From the NCBI GenBank assembly GCA_009829735.1, contig CM020620.1, positions 13,699,420 through 13,763,419 of the forward strand: a stretch of 64,000 bases of DNA, given 5' to 3'. The position numbers and the translations under genes were made by a program. Below are positions 9,539-20,375 of this stretch, in pieces. Each line of letters opens with the position of its first letter. Within the stretch, counting starts at the first letter, position 1. The stretch comes from Pyropia yezoensis. Lineage: Eukaryota > Rhodophyta > Bangiophyceae > Bangiales > Bangiaceae. The notes under the pieces are model-generated. The model had not been told where the DNA came from. It did not search any database and worked only from the letters and a program-made list of their open reading frames with translations.

Positions 9539-12500
9539 TCATGGTTGGCTTGCCGCTCTGCTCTGACTTGGAGCAGGGACTTCATCCCCCGACGTACGAG
9601 TGCTACGTCGGCGTATAGATATGCCCACAGTCTGGCAGTATCTACGGACCTTCTCTACTGGTAGGTCCTCTACAAACTCCCATGTGTCGGAAGTTGGTCC
9701 ATACCCGAACCACCTGACTCGGAGCATGAGTCGCCCCGACTCATCATATCCGTGCCCGACAAACTTGTCGAACACCGCCTCCAATGGCTTATTGGAAGAG
9801 GTCGGCAAGGATGGGACTTTCCATGCTTGCAAAGCCCTTTCCCAAGCGGGATCTCCCTCTGGGGGTTCGGGTGCGCGAGTCGCGTGATTCCCATTTATTG
9901 TCCGGATACCATCATCACTCTCGATGGTTAACCGACGTCCATCCGTTTTAAGGATGTGATATGGTCCCAGAGTCTTGAAGACCAATTTCCCTCCCTTATT
10001 GTCGTGGGAGTTAACATAAATCCAATCTCCAACTCGGAGCGGATCGCGACGATGTCTGACTCGGACATCGAAGTACCTCTTGTAACGGGCTTGGGCCTTC
10101 TCCATAGTAGCCCGGACAAGGGGTATCATCTCCTCCAGTCTCTGGAGTAGGGAGGCTTTCGCCTGACTCGGTGTTTGAGTCGAAGTCTCACCCTCAGTCT
10201 GGGTGAGACGCTCCACAGCTACTGACGGAAGTCGTCGGGGGCAGACGAAGGCAAACGGTGCCTCTCCCGTACTACTGTGTACCTGGGAGTTGTATGCTGT
10301 CACGAGTAGTGACGCATAACGAGCCCATGTGACTACATGGTCATGGACATAGTGACGCAACTGGCGCACTAGAGTCCTGTTGAATCGTTCCACCTGCCCA
10401 TTAGTCTGGGGATGGTAAGGGGTGGCGAAGTTCGTCTGCACCCCCAACATCTTCATGACTCCCTGATACAGGACGGACGCAAACTGTGGTCCGTTATCCG
10501 AAAGGATAGAGTCGGGGATGCCATAACTGGCAACCCAGACGTCGAGTAACTCACTCAGAACGTCCACGGCTGTGATATCCTTGAGTGGGGATACCCGTGT
10601 GAGCTTAGTGAAGCGATCACACATCACCAGAAGGTACTCATATCCTTCAGGTGTTCGTGGTAGTGGACCGAGTAAGTCCACTGCTATCGCTGCAAACGGC
10701 TCTGTTGCAGGAAAGAGTCTCATGGAAGAAGTCTGCCGGGACTCCATGAGTCTATTCTTTGCGCAAGTCGCGCATGCGGCTACATATCCGTACACATCAG
10801 CCACGAGTGATGGCCAATAGTACTTCTTACGTAGGGTCTGATACATCCTCGTAGACCCTGGGTGTCCACCCAACGGTGAGGAGTGCTCCCGTTGGAGGAT
10901 ACTCTTGCGTAACTCCTTGGGGACGACGACTTGCTTGTCCCCCTGGGTATATCCCTTACGGCAGAGTATGCCGTTGTCATTCAGGAAGAACCGAGTCGGT
11001 TGAGCCTGGTCGAGCTCCTTCCTGAGTCGTCGACAAAGTTTGTCGCTCTCCTGTGCCTGGACAAACTCATCCAAAGACACGGGTAATAATTTGGCCATGC
11101 CAGGCATCCTCGGGTCGAGGACAGTTCCGGAGCGAGTGGTCACTGCCACATGAGGGAGTTCCTCAGGGATAGGGGAAGTGTCTTTCCCATCCGTCGGTAT
11201 GCGAGACAACGCGTCCGCAACCGCATGCTTCGGGCCTGGCCGATATTCAACATCATAATCGAACTCAGCGAGGCAGAGTCGCCATCGATTGAGTCGGTTA
11301 TTCGTACAGGCTGTAGTGGTGAGTATCCACTTCAAAGCCTTGTGGTCACATCGAATGAGGAACTTCCTTCCTTCGATGTATGGCCGTAGCATGGAGACTG
11401 CCCATACCACGCCAAGACCCTCTACCTCCGTCACAGAATAGTTCTTCTGGGCGGGTGAGAGTCCCTTACTGAAATAGCCAACGGGTAAATACTCCCCCGA
11501 AGGCTGTTGTTGGAGTAAGCAACAACCGAGTTGGTCGTAACTTGCGTCCACATCAACGATGTAGTGAGCCCCCGGTCTCGGGATCGCTAACACCGGTGGG
11601 TTGCAGAGGAGCTCTCGCAACCTATCAAACGCTTCTTGCTCCGGGGGTTTGGGAGCATCCAAGCGCTTGGGCATCTTGGAACTTACCAAGTGGTTCAACG
11701 GTGCAGACACTTTGGCATAGTTCGCCACAAAGCGTCTGTATACGTTACACATACCCAGGAAGCTCCTGAGTTGTGTCTGCGTCTGGGGGAACTTCGCCCG
11801 ACGGATGGCCATGAGGTTCTTCTCATTGACCAGAATGCGACCTGGCCGGACTATATGGCCGAGGTACTCCACCTCATTACTAAAGAGGTGACACTTCGTA
11901 GGTTTGAGTGTTACTCCTGCTTCACCCAACAGGGTAAACACTCTGTCCAAGTGGGACAAGTGTTCTTCGGCAGTCCCGGAGAACACAATGATATCGTCCA
12001 GATACACCAGGGCGATCTGCCACTTGACTCCGGCAAGTATCAAGTCAATAGCACGCTGGAAAGTCGCAGGTGCATTGCAAAGCCCAAAAGGGAGCCGTGT
12101 ACACTGATAAACTCCACAGTGACACGTGAAGGTGGTCAAGTGTCTGTCCTCCTTGCGGATGGGTATCTGCCAGTACCCCGCGTTGCAGTCCAACGTGGAA
12201 AAGTACTGTGCCTCACCGAGTGAGTCAAGGCAATCGTCCATACGGGGTAAGGGGTAACTATCCCTTACCGTCCGCTCGTTTAGCTTACGATAATCGATGC
12301 AGAACCGCATCGTGCCGTCTGACTTGGGCACCAAGACTATGGGACTGGCCCACTCACTTGAGCAAGGCTCAATGACACCCATGTCTTGCATCCGTTGGAC
12401 CTGCTCTCGGGTGAGTTCCCGTGAGTCTGGTCCCATACGGTAGGGACTCAGGCGAACTGGCCTAGCCCCTGGCTTCAACACGATTCTGTGTTCGGTGGCC

Positions 12501-13578
12501 TTGATGAGCCCAAGGTCACCATTCCACAACTTGTGATGCTTCTGGATTAACTCATCCAGTCGTCCATGTAAACACTCCGGGATGTTCTCCCGATGTACCG
12601 TCGGCGACTTAGCCGTCGATGAACTCGATTGGTCGGCAGAGCCTGCCATTCCAATATCCTCCCATTGCTGTTGAGTCACAGCAACGACATTCCCCTCAAA
12701 GGTAGAGATCGACGCAATCTTCATGCCTCCGGGGAGTCGTCGAGGTTCCTCCGACGTGTTGAGGACCTCCACCCACCAGGTTTGGTCATCCCCACAAGTC
12801 ATGGGGCCCCAAGCAACTTGCACTTGGTGAGTATAATAGACTCGGTCCACGGGGGAAACAAGTCCATTCCCTCGAAACCGTGTGCGTACTCGCACAAAGG
12901 TCCTTGATCGGGGCGGGACTACCGTACCCTTACATACTCGTACATGGGTCGTAGAGCCTCCACCCTTGGGAGAGTTTTCCCTAGGTTGATGAGTCGTAGG
13001 GGAAACAGTCCTCCCTTTACGCAATATGGGGACAGTCTCTCCATTACGCATTCGGATTATCCCTTCCGGTCCACAGACGGCCGGGACATGGAGGTCCAGA
13101 TAGTCAGTTCCCAGGAGTACGGGGACTGACATATTGGAGACTACTCCAAAGTTCACCTGCGTCTGGTAGAACCCAATGCAAACAGTCAATGCAATAGACC
13201 CAACAATGGGGAGGAGTCCCCCATTGACATCAAACATACGCCACTCGGGTGAGCCGGCGGGGCTCACATCCGTCCCCTCTGGCAATAAGTCTTGCCTAAT
13301 GAGAGAGGCAGCAGAGCCTGTGTCGACTATGACACGAGAGGTAAACTCATATCCATCCTGCAGCCAGAGTCGAGCTGCGACCTGGTAGTTACTCCCTACC
13401 AGCACTGACACAATCCGACTCGGGTCGTGCTTCTGAGGAGGGGCCTTGTCCCTAGGTCTCACCCCTCGAGGTCGAGTCAGGACCTTCACTCTCCCATGGG
13501 TCGGTGAGCGTGAAGCAACCCGCTTCATTACCGCTGGAGCCTTTGGGTCAGTCTTAGTCCCAGCGGCTAGGCGTTTCC
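9539..13578 (-). CDS. pol: Pol polyprotein of element B (protease, RT, RNase H, integrase, chromodomain)
   Basis: The first ATG is at 13528 (1,329 codons), but the frame is open to the gag overlap, where translation is expected to enter by -1 frameshift. Numbered from that ATG: protease DTG at 69-71; RT with LPFGLCNAPATF near 479-490 and YLDD at 509-512; RNase H with Asp661 and Asp728. The integrase zinc finger is His882, His889, Cys919, Cys922, and its catalytic residues are Asp951, Asp1011 and Glu1047. A chromodomain lies near 1250-1303 (LRVRWFGY, SDTWEFVEDLP), followed by a basic tail. All catalytic residues are present, so the element could be active. Chromodomain integrases are thought to direct insertion to particular chromatin. 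Confidence 0.95.
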
Positions 13579-13579
13579 C
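13531..13579 (-). promoter_or_regulatory. -1 ribosomal frameshift signal of element B with stem-loop
   Basis: The heptamer GGGAAAC (13573-13579) is in the gag frame as G GGA AAC, one codon before the gag TAG. A -1 shift enters the open pol frame exactly. Six bases later CCGCTGG (13560-13566) can pair perfectly with CCAGCGG (13531-13537) across a 22-base loop. Slippery site, spacer and stem match the known layout of -1 frameshift signals. Confidence 0.75.
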
Positions 13580-15330
13580 TCATCCGACTCGGATGATGGA
13601 GTATCCTTGCCACTTGAGCTGGGGGAAGAGGTTTCCCCCTTCTCAAGCGTGGACTCATCCTCTGACTTAGGTTGAGTCATGGCCGTCACACGTGTGGTGT
13701 GTGGCCGGGTATCCGAATCAGTCCTCGGAATACCGAGCTTCCCAATACGAGCCAACAGGGCTCTCAAACGAACGTCCAGAGTGGGGCATTGGGCTGCCCA
13801 GTGTCCCGACTTGGAACACTGCCAACACGGCCGATCACTCATCGACGCCGATGGCCCCGCTTTTCCCTGTGACTTATCAGGGATGGCGGCCACCATACCT
13901 TCCGTCTCTCGAGTTGAGGACGAAGGTACTGCAGGGTACGTCCGCATGTAGGAAGGCATCCTTGCAGTTCTGCGGAAGCGACTTGCTTCCATTCCCTTAA
14001 CTTCTTTCTCTCGTTCCTTCCGCTGCTCAGACACGAGCCAGCGGTACTCATCACCCTTTGTCTGGGCGATGCGTGCCAACTCCGCCAGAGTCATGGTCGG
14101 AGTATTACGCTCTCGCACAGTCGCTCGAGCTGCTCGGTGGACACCCTCCACAAAGCGTCCCTTAATGACTCCTTGGGGATATAGGAATCCACAGAGGACG
14201 TTCAGCTGACGGAGTCGTTCAGCGAACTCCCGTTCCTCTTCACCCTTACTCTGGGTGGCGCGGTTGAACTCTTCAACCTGCACAGCCAAGGAAGCCTCGT
14301 CTGCGTGAAGACGAAGGATCCAATTAACCAACTCCAGGTAGGAGGTCACCTCACCCGGATTCCCACCATGCCGACTTGGCATGACGTTCATCACCTCGGA
14401 GCGGAGTGGCTCCTTGGTGAAGTCCTGAAGCATGAAAAACGCTTCAGCTTCAGAGACATCATTGTCATCGCAGGCTTTTGCGAACTTCCGCAAAAACTGG
14501 AAGACCTTCAGGGGTGGAGTCCCGTCCCATTCTGAACGGACCCCGAAGGATTGCGCAACGTGTTTCTTGCGCCGGCCCAGGGTACGGGCCTGGCTATTTG
14601 AGTAGGTCAACGACTTGTTGACCAACCCATATGTCTCACAGTCGAAGACATCCTTGAACAATGGATTATTCACCACGATCTTTCCTGGGACGACTCTAGT
14701 CCCAAGACGGTCCGTGTGAGTCACACGACCATGTCGAGTAAGATCTTCTTCACCCGACTTGCCACTTGCAGAGGACTCAGACTCCGAGTCCACCTCACGA
14801 CGGAGAGTACGTCGAATCTCCCGTCGCTTCTGACGCCTCGAGGCCTGCTCAGGCGGAGGGGTGCTCCCCTTCAACGCCTTCCCCACCTCCTCTCGCACGA
14901 CTTGTGCGATGGCAGTCATCACCGAGTTATCCACGATACCGGATGATCCAGGTGGAGCTTGACTCGAGCTCCCACCCGGTCCTTCCGGCACCAGTCGTGG
15001 CGCGGACCCACCAACCCGGGGTACAGAACTCCCTGTCCCGTCACCTCTGCCGGTCGGCGGTCCCATGCCGAAGTGAGTGTCGTCACTCCCCGAAGAGGTT
15101 GCCGGAGCCTGACGCTGGCTCGGCGCTCCCACCGGAGAAGGGCGAACTCCGCCCGTCTCTTCCGGTGACGGCCTGGGAAGGAACCTGGCCGATCGCCGTC
15201 GGGGTCCAACCTCTGGACCCACCACATCCGCACTGCCCGGCCTGGGTGGTACTCCGCCCGTCGGGGGAGGACTACGCTCCCCCTCCCCAGGTACACTCGG
15301 CGCAATGGGGGGGTCTCCCTCACCAGCCAT
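13567..15330 (-). CDS. gag: Gag of element B (587 aa)
   Basis: The start ATG at 15330 gives MAGEGDPP; the frame extends five codons upstream only from a GTG. The first 150 residues are Pro/Gly/Ser-rich. A capsid-like region in the middle contains FLRKFAKACDDNDVSEAEAF, typical of Ty3/gypsy gag. The zinc knuckle CWQCSKSGHWAAQC (CCHC spacing 2-4-4) lies near the C-terminus and would bind element RNA. An acidic Ser-rich tail ends at TAG 13567-13569, where the frameshift signal overlaps. Gag would form the virus-like particle in which reverse transcription occurs. Confidence 0.92.
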   Translation of the reverse strand: MAGEGDPPIAPSVPGEGERSPPPTGGVPPRPGSADVVGPEVGPRRRSARFLPRPSPEETGGVRPSPVGAPSQRQAPATSSGSDDTHFGMGPPTGRGDGTGSSVPRVGGSAPRLVPEGPGGSSSQAPPGSSGIVDNSVMTAIAQVVREEVGKALKGSTPPPEQASRRQKRREIRRTLRREVDSESESSASGKSGEEDLTRHGRVTHTDRLGTRVVPGKIVVNNPLFKDVFDCETYGLVNKSLTYSNSQARTLGRRKKHVAQSFGVRSEWDGTPPLKVFQFLRKFAKACDDNDVSEAEAFFMLQDFTKEPLRSEVMNVMPSRHGGNPGEVTSYLELVNWILRLHADEASLAVQVEEFNRATQSKGEEEREFAERLRQLNVLCGFLYPQGVIKGRFVEGVHRAARATVRERNTPTMTLAELARIAQTKGDEYRWLVSEQRKEREKEVKGMEASRFRRTARMPSYMRTYPAVPSSSTRETEGMVAAIPDKSQGKAGPSASMSDRPCWQCSKSGHWAAQCPTLDVRLRALLARIGKLGIPRTDSDTRPHTTRVTAMTQPKSEDESTLEKGETSSPSSSGKDTPSSESDEGNA

Positions 15331-15628
15331 CTCCACAAGAGTCACGTGGAGTCAACCAAAACGACCAAACGGTGTCCAGAGTCGGGGATCGTCAGCTAGG
15401 GAGTTCCTAGAGCACGTTCCACCCCTCCACCTGCCTCAAGGAAGGCGGTGAGGTTTCCCGAAACTCCGGGTCTCCCACCAAGACTCACGGTGGCCAACCT
15501 CGTCACCCAGCGAACGCTCGGAACGTAGGCGAGTCGATCGTGTCACCGGAAGTCTCGGTGCCGAAGGGGGAGAGGGGCCAACTTGGTCCCGTCTCCGGTC
15601 AAGGGAGGTACCAAAGTCGATATCCTCT

Positions 15629-15645
15629 CCCCCGCTGATCCACCA
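15629..15645 (-). other. Primer binding site of element B
   Basis: The minus strand reads TGGTGGATCAGCGGGGG two bases inside the 5' LTR. It resembles but differs from the 17-base site shared by A, C and D, suggesting a related tRNA. Confidence 0.7.
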
Positions 15646-15647
15646 AC

Positions 15648-16186
15648 TGTAGCAGTACTCCCAAGCACCAACCCCGAGTCAGGGAAGGAAGAGGAGTATT
15701 GCCGATATCCCAACTTGGGACACCGGAAGCAAGCACCTCCACACAGCCGAACACGGAACTTGCGTGTGGTGAGCGGGTCCACTCACCAAGGCACGAACAA
15801 GATGTGTCGGAGCCAGACGGTGTTTTCTTGCTTGGCCAGCCAAGGTGGGCCCTCCCCGCCTTGCTGTCCCTCCTTATCAACCCTCCTCACACGCTCACGC
15901 AACCCCTCAAAACACTCAGAAAATGAACCCTCAAACAAACCAATCATATCACTCCACATGCAAAGAACTCAAAGCGTAGAAATCCGTCTGGCTCCCGTGC
16001 AAAAATCCCAAGAAACAAATACCAGCAGCATTACCCTGCTCTAGTATGTCGGAAGTCCTAGTCGAATTTCCGTCCAGAAGTCAGAAGTTTCACCATCGTG
16101 GGTCGGGTGAATTTCGACTTCCGGTCAGGTCCACTTGACCCGAATCTTCAAAGTATTGGTACCGAATTCCGGCCCAATCTCCCACA
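15648..16186 (-). repeat. 5' LTR of element B (539 bp)
   Basis: It matches 5951-6489 with no difference seen by eye. A solo copy of the same LTR family lies at 61192-61732. Confidence 0.92.
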
Positions 16187-17356
16187 CGCTGGACAGACTC
16201 CGTCTCCGACGGGGTAGAGGACTCCGAAACGGAGTAAGACAACTCGTCTTCCGATACAGAAGGAGAGCGCCGCGAGTGTCGGCGACGACGGCGAGGAGGC
16301 GAGTATGCCCGGCTCGCGCGACGTTTGCCACGCCCAAGTGGGGCTGGCTGGGGCATAATAGCCCCAATGCGAGCCAACTCGGCTGTCATAAACTCCGCCA
16401 CCGACTCGCAACTCGCGGTCGCCACTGCAGTACGAACGCGCTCCTCAAGTTGAGGAGTCTCGGAACTCTGTAGGGTTGCGGTCTACGCGGCCAACCAGGA
16501 AATGGTGCGCACCAACGTGGTGATCATCATCTCTGAGGTTAGAGGCGTGGGCGGCAACACCAACTTGGGGTATACCGTCAGGAGGGTGGCCCCCAAGTTG
16601 GGGGACACCGGGGTGGAAGACTCCACGGCCACGCTGATCGGGATGTTCCCGTGAGGTTGGAAAGGAACAGGAGGAAGCGGAGGGGCCCGCCGAGGTGGCG
16701 GTACCCGGGTGTAGCTGCGACCCCGACTTGGGGCCCCCGCAGTGGGTTGAGTCATATGGTCATCATAGGACGGCACGGCCATAACTATGGGCTTGTCCGT
16801 GGGTGGCGCAGTGTGGCGATCCACCTCCGGGGCATACGGGTAGTCCCCGATGCCCAACCCCTCTCGTAGGACCACACGGCCGTCGTGAAGTTCACGAGCG
16901 ACCCACACGAACTGGCGAAGTGCGCCATCGTCCTTGGGCCCACGAGTGGGGCGGCGCAACTTATGCTCAATGCTCTCCCACTCGATAAACTTATGGAGCC
17001 GGAGCATCTCCTCAAGTAGAGTGAGTTGTCCTGATGAGCACCCCTCAGCAACTAGCTGAGGGGTGAGCTGTTCCAAACCTTGGAGGAGCCGGAGGGGGAG
17101 ATGCCAGAGCATCCCCCGCCGCTGAACACAGGACACCCAGGTCGACATGACCTCGAGGAGCCACTGGGTGGCCAACATGGCCCACACCAGGTGATCAGGG
17201 GCAGCCGTCAACAGGACGGAGCCGAAGTGGTCAAGCAACCGTGGCAACAACGCCGGGAACCCGTAGGGGACCTCAACTTGAGGCCACCACTCGGGCTTCT
17301 TCGGATAGTACTGCTCCTTACTGGCAGCAGACTGTTGAGGAAACTCAAGTTGAGCC
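16187..17356 (-). pseudogene. Central piece of the A1 antisense ORF, with a nonsense codon
   Basis: This is the middle of the family A antisense ORF between insertions B and C. It contains the conserved core (EVPYGFPALLPRLL, FGSVL, LATQW, MLWHLP). At 16483-16485 A1 has TAG where A2 reads TCG (Ser), so this copy was inactivated independently of the insertions. The frame continues at 27006 on the right and 5950 on the left. Confidence 0.85.
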
Positions 17357-17928
17357 TGTGGTATAAAACTCGATCCTCTCAGACACGTGTCAATATTCCT
17401 CGGGGGAAAGGGACAGGTAACGCAGAAAGGGGAACTACGAGAATGGTATGCCTGTTGCCTCACGTGCCTGCTTGCAGGGCAAACAGATACGCACGGTAGT
17501 GCACACGGGGAAGAGGAAAGCAAACGCGCAGTTGTCTTTTTCCCTGAGGGCGCGGGCCGAGGGCGCCTCGCTGTCCCTCTTAACGTGCATCTGGGGGAAC
17601 CCCGGCACGTTGGCCCGGTAGCCCCCCCATAACCCCGAGTGGCCCCGACCCGAGTCTAACCTCGTCAGGTCGGGGGCCACTATCACTACTAATTCTATTC
17701 CCACTCACTAATCTCACACTCAAATTCTCTCAAATCAAGTCCCTCACAAATATGCAAAAACACATCAGAAATCCCTCTCTCGCGTGTGGATAGCGTAGTC
17801 CACCGCATCCCAGTGCCGGGCACGGGCCACGGCCGCCAACCATCGCCACACGGCGGGCGTGTTCTGGCACCTGGTGCCCTCTGGTTGCAGTCCCGGGTCG
17901 GCGCCAAGTCGGGGCCAGGGATGCTACA
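17357..17928 (-). repeat. 3' LTR of element C (572 bp)
   Basis: On the plus strand it begins TGTGGTATAAAACTCG and ends GGGATGCTACA. The copy at 26434-27005 appears identical. The purine-rich tract GAGGGAGC-like sequence just right of 17928 (minus strand) fits a polypurine tract. Confidence 0.92.
17362..17368 (+). promoter_or_regulatory. TATA-like box in the C LTR, antisense direction
   Basis: TATAAAA lies six bases inside the LTR on the plus strand, pointing towards the antisense ORF that starts at 18113. No comparable box was noticed for the sense direction. Promoter function is inferred from sequence only. Confidence 0.4.
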
Positions 17929-18112
17929 TAGCTCCCTCCCTAGTCCGGCACGTCCTCGGGCCGAACCAGGTGCCACCGTGCACAGCCTCGAGCACGTCCA
18001 CACCGGTGCCGAGGTCGAGCGTCTTCACCCCGGTCACGATCACCTGCCCCGATTCTGCCCCCCCCCTCCGCTCCTTCACCTTGGCCCTCTCGTTCCCCGG
18101 AGTCTGGACGGT

Positions 18113-20230
18113 ATGTCCAGTTCCGAGATCCAAGCTGGGCCCGTGGTTCCGGCGGCGAGTATTGCGGAGGAGAACTCGGGTCGTCGTGCCCCTCTCTTGC
18201 CTCCGGTTCCTCGGATGTCGGTGCCGGCGCCGGTCGCCACGGCGGGGACGGATCGAGTTCCCTCGGCTTCCGCGATGCACCCGGTCGAGGCCCCCCCGGA
18301 GGGTCTCCCGGAGATGCTTCTTGGGCAGGACCCTCTGGCGGCCCGGCGTTACTCCACGGTGGTCGGCAACGCCGGCGCGGCCCAGTGCCAGCAGGATTGC
18401 ATGGACCTCTGGCGCAAGGAACTCCAGCGCGGGGTCTTGACCGAGATGGACAAGGCACGTCTTCACACGGCGGACCAGATGCGCCTGGCACAAGACCGCT
18501 CCCAGAGCTTCTCGGGTTCCTCTTGGGTTGCTCGTCTGGAGGATCTCCCCTTCGCGCTGGTACTGGATCTACCCTTGACCGAGCGTCGCGTGTCCGCGTC
18601 CGTTCTCCGGTGGCCGGAGGAGGAAGGGTACGTCTACCGGGCGCTCAAGGTCTGGGATGAGGCGCTCAAGGGGTCGGGAAGCTTGAACTGCGACCCCCGT
18701 CCGAGTATGGTCGCTCTGGAGCCGCCTTTCTTGACCCGGAAATATTCCAAGTTGTCGCCGGCACGGGAGCAGGGTGAGCGACGCGGGCGTCAGCGTGACT
18801 TCCTTGTGAGCTGCAATCACCAGGAGTTCTGGAAGCTGGACAAGGCTAACCGGGCGGCATACTACCCCAAGGTCATCCCGCAGCAGCAGGAAGTCGAGAT
18901 CCCGGTCGGGTTTGCTCCTTCCAGCATCCCTTGCACCTGGTACTTCTTGGACGCCTTGACTCAGGCGTCGATCAAGGGCTTCTTCCACTCAATCCCGTAC
19001 ATGATGTACACGTCCGAGATGACAGTCTTGGCGGCCAACCACTGGCTTCATGAGGTCTTGGTGTCCAACCGGCTTTGGTTTCTCCCTGACCTCCTGATGG
19101 TCTGGATTGTCGACAAGTTGACCGTCGACTTCCTGTACAGCCAGGACGAGGAGTACAAGGAGCTCTTCCAGGCGATGATCGACTTCCGGCGTCTGGTGCC
19201 GGTGCATGACCGGAACTTCTTGAACGCGATTGCCGACCAGAACCGCCCGCGTCGGGATGGCTTCGGTTGGGCGCAGGTGGTCTACCAGTCTTCTCCGGCC
19301 AAGGTGCAGCTGGCGACGCCGCTTCCGGCGTGGCCGCAGCTAGGTAGCTTTCCTGCTCCGGCCGCCCTTGATCTTCTGCCAGTTGGGCCGCCGGTGCAGG
19401 AGTCGGGATGGGCCGCGGCGGTCGGTCGGGCGTCTGCGGCGGCTCCGCTTCCTCCTGTTGCCCCTGTCGCCCCGGTTGCCTCGCCTGAACCGTCACCGGC
19501 GCGTCCGCGCCCTGTTCCTGCTGTGCCGGTACTTCAAGCTCCTCCGGCACCGCGCTTGTCTGCGGCGAGTCTGGGAGTGGCCGTGCGGTCGCCGATTACT
19601 CCGGTCGCTCTACCCCGGACGCCTTCTTCCAACGCCGGCGGCGCTGTGCCTCCGCTGGAGTTGGGTACTCCGGTCTCGGGGGCCGTTGTGGACCGTCCGG
19701 TAGTGTCATCCTCGGGCCGGTTCGAGATTCCGGCGCCGACTCTGCGCCTTACCCGCTTCCGGGTGCCTGACTGGTACCTGAACCAAGGTGGTCCAACATG
19801 CGACCAGTACGACGTCGGCATGATTGAAGACCAGCTGGGTCGTCTTCCGGTGCAGGTTGAAGGCGTCGGGTCCTCTCTGGTGCTGGGTACTTACGCCAGC
19901 GTCTTGAACGACGTGGTCGACCGGGTGTTTGCTTGCGCGGACAGCGGCCAGATGTCGAACAACCCGGTGGTTGGCGAACTTCTGGCGACTTTGACGCGGC
20001 ATGGCCTGGCCCAGCAGTGGTCAGAGACCTTCACGGGCTTCCAGCGGCGCCGACGGACATATCTGGATGAGCGGGAGCCACCGGCAACTACTGGTACTAC
20101 TCCGATGGCGTCATACCGGGATGCGCCGCGTCCACCGCACTACGTCATCCCGTCTTCCTCCGGTTCCCGTCGTACCGCGGGGGCAGCGCCGGAGGACACT
20201 CCCTCGGCTCAGCGTCCGCGCCGGGAGTAG
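18113..20230 (+). CDS. Antisense accessory protein of element C (705 aa)
   Basis: The ATG at 18113 gives MSSSEIQAGP. The frame is open further upstream into the LTR only from a GTG. The ORF ends 145 bases from the pol stop, convergent with it. Residues 1-120 are Ala/Pro/Ser-rich. The central domain contains EVEIPVGFAPSSIP, ANHWLHEVL and RLWFLPDLL (near 19070), in the same order as the core in A and B. A Pro/Ala/Val-rich linker follows, then a helical C-terminal domain (near 535-640) and a basic end. No known catalytic motif is seen. Length, position and core order match the antisense ORFs of the other families, so I treat it as a divergent homologue. Function unknown. Confidence 0.72.
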   Translation: MSSSEIQAGPVVPAASIAEENSGRRAPLLPPVPRMSVPAPVATAGTDRVPSASAMHPVEAPPEGLPEMLLGQDPLAARRYSTVVGNAGAAQCQQDCMDLWRKELQRGVLTEMDKARLHTADQMRLAQDRSQSFSGSSWVARLEDLPFALVLDLPLTERRVSASVLRWPEEEGYVYRALKVWDEALKGSGSLNCDPRPSMVALEPPFLTRKYSKLSPAREQGERRGRQRDFLVSCNHQEFWKLDKANRAAYYPKVIPQQQEVEIPVGFAPSSIPCTWYFLDALTQASIKGFFHSIPYMMYTSEMTVLAANHWLHEVLVSNRLWFLPDLLMVWIVDKLTVDFLYSQDEEYKELFQAMIDFRRLVPVHDRNFLNAIADQNRPRRDGFGWAQVVYQSSPAKVQLATPLPAWPQLGSFPAPAALDLLPVGPPVQESGWAAAVGRASAAAPLPPVAPVAPVASPEPSPARPRPVPAVPVLQAPPAPRLSAASLGVAVRSPITPVALPRTPSSNAGGAVPPLELGTPVSGAVVDRPVVSSSGRFEIPAPTLRLTRFRVPDWYLNQGGPTCDQYDVGMIEDQLGRLPVQVEGVGSSLVLGTYASVLNDVVDRVFACADSGQMSNNPVVGELLATLTRHGLAQQWSETFTGFQRRRRTYLDEREPPATTGTTPMASYRDAPRPPHYVIPSSSGSRRTAGAAPEDTPSAQRPRRE

Positions 20231-20375
20231 TAGTTGGAGGCAAGGAGGGTGAGGGTCTTGGGAGAAGCGAGGAGGGAAGAGGCGGAGAGAAGGGTTACTC
20301 GAGCGGGTGCTTGTTTTCCTTGATTGCTCCATGTTTGCATTGCGTGTTCTCCTTGATATACCCGTTCCCTTCTTC

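Larger units (their letters stand above)
5951..16186 (-). mobile_element. Element B, complete Ty3/gypsy chromovirus nested in A1
   Basis: B is 10,236 bp long and lies in minus orientation inside the A1 antisense ORF. Its target duplication CGCTG occupies 5946-5950 and 16187-16191. Both 539-bp LTRs look identical by eye, so insertion is recent. Order in its own direction: 5' LTR, primer site, gag, -1 frameshift site, pol, antisense ORF, polypurine tract, 3' LTR. All three long ORFs are intact. Confidence 0.92.

Noticed and set aside
17786..18112. Extension of the C antisense ORF into the LTR
   Set aside because: It starts at GTG, lies partly within the LTR, and has no counterpart in A or B.
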